Positions 1 to 5,285 of a DNA stretch of 5,285 nt are shown here, in pieces (positions within the stretch are counted from its first letter, which is position 1; each line of letters starts with the position of its first letter). The notes under the pieces were generated by a model. The model was not told where the DNA came from and ran no database searches. It saw nothing but the letters and a program-made list of their open reading frames with translations. Both the position numbers and the translations under genes were made by a program. Location: the NCBI GenBank assembly GCA_043749095.1, contig JAYVEB010000083.1, forward strand, positions 1 through 5,285. The letters are read 5' to 3'. Source of the stretch: PBB1 sp043749095. GTDB lineage: Bacteria; Pseudomonadota; Gammaproteobacteria; Burkholderiales; Burkholderiaceae_C.

Positions 1-76
1 AGCCATCGCCCCGCAGCACATCCAGCGCACCGGCGTAGATCCGGTAGTCGCCGTCGACACGCTCTTCGAATTTCAT
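1..76 (-). CDS. 5' end of an unrecognised gene, cut by the window edge
   Basis: An ATG on the minus strand at 76-74 opens a frame that stays open to the left edge and encodes 25 complete codons, beginning MKFEERVDGDYRIYAGALDV. A good Shine-Dalgarno-like AAGGGG lies six bases upstream, which supports this start. The fragment is acidic and soluble-looking, with no signal peptide or membrane segment. I do not recognise the family, and 25 residues are too few to assign one. It lies 126 bases downstream of cphA on the same strand. It could be co-transcribed with cphA, or start its own unit if the hairpins in the gap terminate transcription. It could be a small hypothetical protein unrelated to cyanophycin. 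Confidence 0.6.
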   Translation of the reverse strand, partial: MKFEERVDGDYRIYAGALDVLRGDG

Positions 77-82
77 CCGTCG

Positions 83-88
83 CCCCTT
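83..88 (-). promoter_or_regulatory. Ribosome binding site of the left-edge gene
   Basis: The minus strand reads AAGGGG followed by the six-base spacer CGACGG and then ATG (76-74). This purine-rich match at normal spacing fixes the start of the left-edge gene. It is the clearest Shine-Dalgarno site in the window; the two cyanophycin synthetase genes have much weaker ones. Confidence 0.5.
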
Positions 89-151
89 GCCCGCATCGCG
101 GGTCTGTGGAAGCGAATGATCGGGCGGGCACCGGCTCAAGAAAATCCATCA

Positions 152-173
152 GGGGTTGGCCCCCGTTCGGGGG
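152..173 (-). terminator. Possible weak terminator or alternative hairpins after cphA
   Basis: In the 126-base gap after the cphA stop codon, the minus strand carries CCCCC-GAAC-GGGGG (173-160), followed by CCAA and CCCC (155-152). The GGGGG run can pair either with the CCCCC before it or with the CCCC after it, so the two hairpins exclude each other. A short T-rich stretch, ATTTTCTT, follows a few bases later, at about 148-141. That is a poor U-tract placed too far from the stem for a textbook intrinsic terminator. It may end the cphA transcript partially or simply stabilise its 3' end. A second small GC stem (CCCGC-ATC-GCGGG, 90-102) lies nearer the next gene. I see no gene in this gap. Confidence 0.3.
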
Positions 174-202
174 TGTCGCCGGCTGGAGTCGGCCTGGCGA
201 GA

Positions 203-2770
203 TCAGGCGGCGGCGACCTTTTTCGACAAGTGAGCCAACGCTTCGTCGACCTGATCGACCAGCACCAGACACAGATCACCGGGCTCCAGGCGATCGAGTG
301 CACGGTCGATGGCGACGAATTCACCGCGGATGTCCTCGATCCGCCGCGTGCGCTTCGCGCCTTCCAGGCCTTCGCGCAGCAAGCGGATCACCTCGCCGTC
401 GGCACGCCCGCGCTGGCAGGCGTCCTGGTACAGCAGCACGTCGTCGAAGGCGTTGCCAAGGATCTGTGTCTGCTCGCGGATGTCTTCGTCACGCCGGTCA
501 CCGGCACCGCTGATGACCACCGTACGCCGCTGCGCCGGCATCGCCTCGACGGCCGCGACCAATGCGCGCATCGCGTCGGGGTTGTGGCCGTAATCGGCAA
601 TGACGGTGGCGCCTCGATAACTCATCACATTGAATCGGCCTGGCACGTTGTCGCTGTCGCCGGAGAAGCTGGCCAGCCCGCGTCGCACCGCGTCCCAGGC
701 CAGCCCGGCACCCCACGCGGCGCCCATCGCGGCCATCACGTTCTCGACCTGGAAGCGGATCACGCCATTGCGCGTCAAAGGCACGTCGCGCAGCGCGACG
801 CGTTCGCGCCAGGCGCCCTGCGACGCGACCAGCCATTCGCCCTCGACGCAAACCGTGCGGTGGCCCTGCGCGCGGTGTGCCACCATGACAGGATGCTGGC
901 GATCGGCAGCGAAGAAGATCGCCTCGCCAGGGCAGTTGGCGGCCATCGCCACCACGTTCGGATCGGTGGCGTTGAGCACGGCATAGCCGGTCGGCGCCAC
1001 GTTCTGCACGATCACCCGTTTCAGCACCGCGAGGTCTTCGACGGTGGTGATGTAGTTAAGGCCGAGGTGGTCGCCGCTGCCAATGTTGGTGACCACCGCC
1101 ACCTGGCAGCAATCGAAGCCCAACCCTTCGCGCAGCACGCCGCCACGCGCGGTCTCGAACACCGCCGCATCGACGTCGGGGTGCATCAGCACATTGCGCG
1201 CGCTCTTCGGGCCGCTGCAGTCGCCGCTGTCGATCTGCCGGCCTTCGATGTAGACGCCGTCGGTGTTGGTCATGCCGACGCGCAAGCCGCTGGTCGAGAA
1301 CAGGTGTGCGATCAGCCGCGCGGTCGTCGTCTTGCCATTCGTGCCGGTGACCGCCACCACCGGAATCCGGCCGTCCTCGCCGTGCGCATACAGGTTCGCG
1401 ACCATCGCCTCGCCGACCGGCCGCCCCTTGCCATACGACGGCGCGAGGTGCATGCGCAGTCCGGGCGCGGCATTGACCTCGACCACGCCGCCGCCTTGTT
1501 CTTCCAACGAGCGCAGCACGCTTTCGCACACCACATCGACACCGCAGATGTGCAGCCCGATCGTCTGCGCCGCGGTCACCGCGCGCGCCGCCAGGTCGGG
1601 GTGCACGCTGTCGGTGACATCGGTGGCGGTGCCGCCGGTGCTCAGGTTGGCGTTGTTGCGCAGCACGACGCGGCGGCCCTTGGCGGGCACCGATTCGGGC
1701 GTCAGGCCCTGCTCGTCCAGGCGAGCCACCGCAATGTCGTCGAAGCGGATCTTGGTCAGCGAGGTCGAATGGCCGTCGCTGCGTTTCGGATCGGCATTGA
1801 CCTGATCCACCAGCTGCCGCACCGTGTGCTCGCCATCGCCCAGCACTTGAGGCGGATCACGCCGGGCGGCCGCGACCATGCGGTCGCCGACGATCAGCAA
1901 TCGGTAATCGCTGCCCGGCAGGAAACGCTCGACCATCACCTCGCCGATTTCGGCGGCCACGCGATAGGCGATCTCCAAGTGCTCGCGGTTCACGATGTTG
2001 ACGGTGACGCCCTTGCCCTGGTTGCCATCCTGCGGCTTGACGACCACCGGCAGGCCGATTTCCATCGCCACCGCCCAGGCCTCGTCGACACTAGACACCG
2101 GCCGGCCATAGGGCACCGGCACGCCGGCGGCGAGCAGCAGCTTCTTGGTCAAATCCTTGTCCTGCGCGATCGATTCGGCCACCGCGCTGGTGGCGTCGAG
2201 CTCGGCCGCCTGGATGCGTCGCTGGCGCGAACCCCAGCCGAACTGCACCAGGCTGCCCTGCGTCAGCCGGCGCCACGGAATGCCGCGCGCCGCGGCGGCA
2301 TCAACGATGGCGCCGGTGCTCGGGCCCAGGCGCACGTCTTCATGGGTCGCACGCAACTGTTGGATGGCCGCATCGACATCAAACGGCCGGTTGTGCACCG
2401 CCGCCTTGACCAGCGCCTGTGCCAGCTCGAAGGCCTGTCGCCCCACCGCCTCTTCGCTGTATTCGACGACAACCTGGTAAATCCCGGGATCGACGGTGGC
2501 CGAGGTGCGGCTGAAAGTCACAGGGCAACCAGCCTGCGCCTGCAAGGCCAGCGCGGCAGATTCGAGCACATGCGCCAGCGACTTCGGTTGCTGCTGGCTG
2601 GCCGCGTGCAGGGCACCGATGGCCGGGAACAGCGAGCGCACACGGGCCTCGAACCCGCCGATGTTTTCGAGCACGCACTCGGGTGCGGTGCAGGAGACAA
2701 CCGCCTCGATGGCGGTGTGGCGGGTCCAGAGATTGGGCCCGCGCAAGGCGCGGACGCGGGTGACTTTCAT
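203..2770 (-). CDS. cphA: Cyanophycin synthetase CphA, full length
   Basis: This 855-residue cytoplasmic enzyme polymerises Asp and Arg into cyanophycin using ATP, within the usual family length of about 850-900. The N domain (about 1-160) opens with the family signature RGPNLW. The ATP-grasp domain (about 161-470), which extends the Asp backbone, shows DKDLTKK (204-210), VVVKPQDGNQGKGV (242-255), D411 in GVDVV and E431/N433 in EVNAAPG. The Mur-ligase-like domain, which attaches Arg, shows the P-loop GTNGKTTT (476-483, Lys480), ETARGG (539-544), GDHLG (566-570), K584, ADYGHNPDAM (725-734) and GAGDRRDED (755-763). All of these are intact. The N domain is unusual: the family motif HVLEH reads HVLES (67-71), and the nearby Glu in ALELQ is Ala75. 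The start fits the family N terminus; upstream there is only a weak AGAAAG. It lies 45 bases after the CphA2-like gene, so the two probably form an operon. MurE or another Mur ligase is excluded by the fused ATP-grasp domain. Confidence 0.95.
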   Translation of the reverse strand: MKVTRVRALRGPNLWTRHTAIEAVVSCTAPECVLENIGGFEARVRSLFPAIGALHAASQQQPKSLAHVLESAALALQAQAGCPVTFSRTSATVDPGIYQVVVEYSEEAVGRQAFELAQALVKAAVHNRPFDVDAAIQQLRATHEDVRLGPSTGAIVDAAAARGIPWRRLTQGSLVQFGWGSRQRRIQAAELDATSAVAESIAQDKDLTKKLLLAAGVPVPYGRPVSSVDEAWAVAMEIGLPVVVKPQDGNQGKGVTVNIVNREHLEIAYRVAAEIGEVMVERFLPGSDYRLLIVGDRMVAAARRDPPQVLGDGEHTVRQLVDQVNADPKRSDGHSTSLTKIRFDDIAVARLDEQGLTPESVPAKGRRVVLRNNANLSTGGTATDVTDSVHPDLAARAVTAAQTIGLHICGVDVVCESVLRSLEEQGGGVVEVNAAPGLRMHLAPSYGKGRPVGEAMVANLYAHGEDGRIPVVAVTGTNGKTTTARLIAHLFSTSGLRVGMTNTDGVYIEGRQIDSGDCSGPKSARNVLMHPDVDAAVFETARGGVLREGLGFDCCQVAVVTNIGSGDHLGLNYITTVEDLAVLKRVIVQNVAPTGYAVLNATDPNVVAMAANCPGEAIFFAADRQHPVMVAHRAQGHRTVCVEGEWLVASQGAWRERVALRDVPLTRNGVIRFQVENVMAAMGAAWGAGLAWDAVRRGLASFSGDSDNVPGRFNVMSYRGATVIADYGHNPDAMRALVAAVEAMPAQRRTVVISGAGDRRDEDIREQTQILGNAFDDVLLYQDACQRGRADGEVIRLLREGLEGAKRTRRIEDIRGEFVAIDRALDRLEPGDLCLVLVDQVDEALAHLSKKVAAA
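2033..2059. repeat. 27-base exact direct repeat, copy 1 (in cphA)
   Basis: These 27 bases recur exactly at 4346-4372. On the minus strand they encode IGLPVVVKP, the ATP-grasp strand whose Lys binds ATP. The identity reflects a shared ancestor of the two paralogues, with strong constraint or local gene conversion. The bases on either side of the match differ between the copies. Confidence 0.8.
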
Positions 2771-2771
2771 C

Positions 2772-2784
2772 GAAAGTGCTTTCT
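2772..2784 (-). promoter_or_regulatory. Weak RBS of cphA inside a small inverted repeat
   Basis: The minus strand reads AGAAAG, eight bases before the cphA ATG, as the best Shine-Dalgarno candidate. It is directly followed by CACTTTCG. The bases GAAAG and CTTTC form an inverted repeat, so the candidate ribosome binding site could fold on itself. The stem is only four to five A/T-rich pairs, so any effect would be small unless helped by the stronger hairpin just upstream. Confidence 0.3.
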
Positions 2785-2804
2785 GCCCGACCGTTCGGTC
2801 AGGC
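2785..2804 (-). other. Intergenic hairpin between the two synthetase genes
   Basis: The plus strand reads GCCCGACC-GTTC-GGTCAGGC, an inverted repeat with one mismatch (C opposite A) and a four-base loop; the core GACCGTTCGGTC is near palindromic. It fills almost half of the 45-base gap between the two genes. On the transcribed minus strand it is followed by AGAAAG rather than a T-tract, so it does not look like a terminator. It may be an RNA processing or stabilising element that sets the ratio of the two proteins, or a protein-binding palindrome. Confidence 0.4.
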
Positions 2805-2815
2805 GCAAAACTTCA

Positions 2816-5131
2816 TCAAACCGACGCCAGCAGCGACTCGGTCGGGGCGGCGGCCAGCACAGCAGTCGATGCATTCGGCGTCGCATCGGGTGTGGTTTGC
2901 ACCGCGGCGATCACGCCGGCGGTCACCGCCACCGGAAAGGTCTCGATGCCAGCGGCCATCAGTTCGGGCGAGATGCCCAGGGCCCAGGCGCTGGCGATCG
3001 AGGCCAGCAGCACCTCGGCCGGATCGGCAGCAGGCATCACCGCGTGTGGCGGCGCGGTGAACCGGCGGCTGGCATGGGCTACGTTCGCACACACTGTTTC
3101 CACTGAACCCGCCGCCAGCACGGCCCAGCCGCCGCGCATGAAAACGCTGCGCCCACCGGCGGCGCGTTGGGCCACCAACGCCTCGTTGCTGCTGTCGCGG
3201 GCATAGAGGATCACTTCGCCGTCGCACAGCGAGGCCATGTCGGCAATCCGCGGGTCGGCGGCGTTCAGCACCGCGACGCCACTGGTGGTGACCACATCCA
3301 CCTGGGTGCGCAGCACCTTGGCCAACTGATCGGATCCAAACACGTCATGCGCCGCAAGCACAGCCGCATCGTGCGGGGCCAGTGTCAGGTCGGTGACCAT
3401 GCCGACATGGCAGCGGTCATAGGCCAGCCCATCATTCAACACCGACGGGGCGCCGTTCTCGATCACCACGGCATCGACGCTGCGGTTCATCAGCAGCCGG
3501 TGACCGGCTTCCCAGCGCGCGCCGTCGCTGCGGTCGATCTGCCGGCTGCCGAGGAACAGCCCGTCGCGGCAGGCCAGACCGACACGGCGGCCGCTCAGGT
3601 GCAGCAACCAGGCGACCAGCCGGGCCATCGTGTGCGTGCCGACCGAGCCGGCGATGCCGACGATGTCGATGCGTCCGCTCCTGCCCTCGCTCTCATCCTC
3701 GGGGAAGAGGTGGTCGACGATGGCCCGACCGACCGGGCGCGGCGTGCCTTCGGCGGGCTTCAAGTGCATCAGCAGCCCCGGCCCGGCATTGACTTCAACC
3801 ACCGCACCGCCTTGCACGTGCAGCGGCTTCGAGATGTCTTCCGCGACCACATCAATGCCCGCGATATCGAGCCCGACCACGCGCGCGGCCAATGCCACCT
3901 GGTGCGCGACTTCCGGGTGGACCTCGTCGGTGCAGTCGATCGACACATTGCCGTTGCGCTGGATCAGCACGCTGCGACCTGCAGCGGGCACGTCCGTCGG
4001 GGTCAGCCCCTGGCGCTGCAGGTCGAGCAGTACCGCGCCGTCGGTGGCGACTTCGATCAGCCCGAGCGGGTGGTCTTCGGTGATGCCACGCCGCGGGTCG
4101 CTGTTGATCTGGGTGTCGATCAGTACGGCAACGCTGGAGCGACCATCGCCCGTGATGCATGCCGACTCACCGCGCGCCGCGGCGACGACCTTGCCACCGA
4201 CCACCAGCAGGCGATGTTCATGGCCGCGGATGTAGCGCTCGACGATGACATCGCTGCCCTCGGGTTCGGCCACCGCGTAGGCGGCCTCGACATCTTCGCG
4301 GGTCATCAGGTCGAGCGTGACACCACGGCCATGGTTGCCGTCGGTCGGCTTGACGACCACCGGCAGGCCGATCTCCTGCGCCGCTTCCCAGGCAGCGGCG
4401 GCACTGGACACCACCTCGCCCTCGGGCACCGGCACGCCACAGGACTTCAGCAGCGTCTTGGTCAGGTCCTTGTCGCTGGCGATGCCTTCGGCGATCGCGC
4501 TGGTGTCCTCGGTCTCGGCCGTCCAGATGCGGCGTTGCCGCGCACCGTGGCCCAGCTGCACCAGGTTGCCTGCGTTCAGCCGGATGTGCGGGATGCCGCG
4601 CTCGGTCGCTGCAGCGACGATGCTGGCGGTGCTGGGGCCGAAATAGCAGTCATCGATCTTCTCGCGCACCTGCTCAACGGCGGCAGTCAGATCGAAGGGC
4701 ACATTGTTGATCGTGGACATCACCAAGCGATGACCGGCAGCCAGCGCCGTGCGGGCCACATGCTCGTCGCGGGCCCGGAACACCATGCGGTAGACGCCGC
4801 GCTGCGAGGTGCTGCGGGTCTGGCCGAAGCCGGTGGGCATGCTCGCCAAGTTCAGCAATTCGATCACCACATGCTCCAGCACGTGGCCGGCCCAGGTGCC
4901 CGATTGCAGCCGTTCGAGGAAACCGCCGCGCTCGCCGACACCGCAATGGTGCTCGACCAGGGCCGGCAGCAGCGCGACCAGCCGCTCGCTGAAGCCGGGC
5001 AACAGGTGGCTGGGGTGGTCTTCCAGTTCCCCCAGGTCCAGCCAGGTTTCCAACGCAGGGCGGTAGGTCCAGATGTTCGGGCCGCGCAGGTAGGTGATGC
5101 GCTGCAGGCGTATGTCGTCGAATGTCTTCAT
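2816..5131 (-). CDS. cphA2: CphA2/CphA'-type cyanophycin synthetase paralogue with degenerate, truncated Mur domain
   Basis: This 771-residue protein is clearly homologous to the downstream CphA. The N domain (about 1-175) starts with RGPNIW and keeps GERGGF (66-71) and an intact HVLEH (83-87) with E91. The ATP-grasp domain (about 176-485) is complete: DKDLTK (220-225), VVVKPTDGNHGRG (258-270), GIDVV with D427, and EVNAGPG with E447/N449. The Mur-like domain (from about 488) is dead by sequence: the P-loop reads AGSVGTHTMA (494-503) with no GKT, ETARGG is replaced by ENGAPS, and the DH motif and lysine are lost. The chain ends after the segment matching CphA residues 681-703, so the last Mur subdomain, about 145 residues, is replaced by an Ala/Thr-rich tail (734-771). 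Cyanobacterial CphA2, which also lacks the second ATP site, polymerises beta-Asp-Arg dipeptides. That role, or an accessory role to CphA, is likely here. The ATG fits the family N terminus, but no good Shine-Dalgarno precedes it. It is the first gene of the probable operon. Confidence 0.9.
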   Translation of the reverse strand: MKTFDDIRLQRITYLRGPNIWTYRPALETWLDLGELEDHPSHLLPGFSERLVALLPALVEHHCGVGERGGFLERLQSGTWAGHVLEHVVIELLNLASMPTGFGQTRSTSQRGVYRMVFRARDEHVARTALAAGHRLVMSTINNVPFDLTAAVEQVREKIDDCYFGPSTASIVAAATERGIPHIRLNAGNLVQLGHGARQRRIWTAETEDTSAIAEGIASDKDLTKTLLKSCGVPVPEGEVVSSAAAAWEAAQEIGLPVVVKPTDGNHGRGVTLDLMTREDVEAAYAVAEPEGSDVIVERYIRGHEHRLLVVGGKVVAAARGESACITGDGRSSVAVLIDTQINSDPRRGITEDHPLGLIEVATDGAVLLDLQRQGLTPTDVPAAGRSVLIQRNGNVSIDCTDEVHPEVAHQVALAARVVGLDIAGIDVVAEDISKPLHVQGGAVVEVNAGPGLLMHLKPAEGTPRPVGRAIVDHLFPEDESEGRSGRIDIVGIAGSVGTHTMARLVAWLLHLSGRRVGLACRDGLFLGSRQIDRSDGARWEAGHRLLMNRSVDAVVIENGAPSVLNDGLAYDRCHVGMVTDLTLAPHDAAVLAAHDVFGSDQLAKVLRTQVDVVTTSGVAVLNAADPRIADMASLCDGEVILYARDSSNEALVAQRAAGGRSVFMRGGWAVLAAGSVETVCANVAHASRRFTAPPHAVMPAADPAEVLLASIASAWALGISPELMAAGIETFPVAVTAGVIAAVQTTPDATPNASTAVLAAAPTESLLASV
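4346..4372. repeat. 27-base exact direct repeat, copy 2 (in the CphA2-like gene)
   Basis: This is the second copy of the repeat at 2033-2059, in the same orientation and the same reading frame, encoding the same ATP-grasp peptide IGLPVVVKP. The copies are 2313 bases apart, which is exactly 771 codons. Confidence 0.8.
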
Positions 5132-5224
5132 GTTTTCGGGGAGGTGTTCCGGGGGCGGTCCACTCGGCGAGAATCGCGGGCCCTGTTCGATGGCAATGTC
5201 ATCCGTTCAGTCAGCGGTGCAACC

Positions 5225-5253
5225 TTCACATGCAGCATTCCCATACGATTCAA
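5225..5253 (-). promoter_or_regulatory. Weak candidate sigma-70 promoter of the cphA2-cphA pair
   Basis: The stretch 5132-5285 has no confident gene and is the only place in the window for a promoter of the pair. The best minus-strand candidate is TTGAAT (5253-5248), 17 bases, then TGTGAA (5230-5225). It matches the -35 consensus at four of six positions and the -10 at about three of six. Transcription would start near 5218, giving a leader of about 87 bases. The bases just before the ATG (ACCTCCCCGAAAAC) are pyrimidine-rich and carry no Shine-Dalgarno site. The true promoter could lie further upstream, outside the window. Confidence 0.2.
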
Positions 5254-5285
5254 GACCCTGTTCCTGCGCTGCCCGTCGCCGTGAA

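Noticed and set aside
203..2770. Annotation of cphA as a MurE/MurC-type ligase
   Set aside because: The Mur motifs are present, but they follow an N domain and an ATP-grasp domain in the exact order of cyanophycin synthetase.
116..3106. A 996-codon open frame on the plus strand, antisense to cphA and the end of the CphA2-like gene
   Set aside because: It is a mirror of the GC-biased third codon positions of the real minus-strand genes. Its product is His/Arg/Asp/Ala-rich with no recognisable domain, it runs across the intergenic gap, and the opposite strand encodes well-conserved enzymes.
2816..5131. The 771-codon gene as a frameshifted pseudogene of cphA
   Set aside because: The frame is open throughout, the ATP-grasp and N-domain motifs are intact, and the P-loop loss is by substitution, as expected of a stable CphA2-like paralogue. 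No leftover of the missing subdomain is visible in the 45-base gap.
3167..5284. A 705-codon open frame on the plus strand, antisense to the CphA2-like gene
   Set aside because: Same reason: no domain, biased composition, and complete overlap with a clear ATP-grasp enzyme on the other strand. Stop codons are rare in GC-rich antisense frames.
5250..5285. A possible C-terminal end of an upstream minus-strand gene (frame ending in TGA at 5252-5250)
   Set aside because: Only 11 codons are visible, with no recognisable sequence. Another frame is equally open, so neither can be supported.
1..5285. CRISPR arrays, tRNA or rRNA genes, insertion sequences, cyanophycinase genes
   Set aside because: I saw no repeat-spacer pattern, no tRNA-like cloverleaf, no transposase or terminal repeats, and no cyanophycin-degrading enzyme in the window.

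Overview
The window is GC-rich DNA with dense, strongly GC-biased coding. It fits a member of the Pseudomonadota, probably a beta- or gammaproteobacterium. That placement rests on base composition and on the paired cyanophycin synthetase arrangement known from those groups; no taxonomic marker is present. All real genes read on the minus strand, so transcription runs from high to low coordinates.

In transcription order: about 150 bases of upstream DNA (5132-5285) with at best a weak promoter; a 771-codon cyanophycin synthetase paralogue of CphA2/CphA' type (5131-2816); a 45-base gap holding two small inverted repeats; a full-length 855-codon cyanophycin synthetase CphA (2770-203); a 126-base gap with GC-rich hairpins; and the first 25 codons of an unrecognised gene that runs off the left edge (76-1).

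CphA makes cyanophycin, a storage polymer with a poly-Asp backbone and Arg on each side chain. Its ATP-grasp domain adds Asp and its Mur-ligase-like domain adds Arg. The 855-residue protein has both ATP sites intact. The 771-residue partner has an intact ATP-grasp domain, but its Mur-like domain has lost the P-loop lysine and is cut off before the last subdomain.

The most interesting signal is that the two proteins are degenerate in complementary ways. The partner keeps an HxxEH zinc-peptidase-like motif in its N domain (HVLEH, residues 83-87), while full-length CphA has lost it (HVLES, residues 67-71, with a further Glu to Ala change). In some CphA enzymes the N domain has been reported to trim cyanophycin into primers. 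The partner may therefore supply the primer-making or chain-cutting activity that this CphA lacks. That is an inference from sequence. The cyanophycin synthetase family is well known; the split of activities is the part worth testing.
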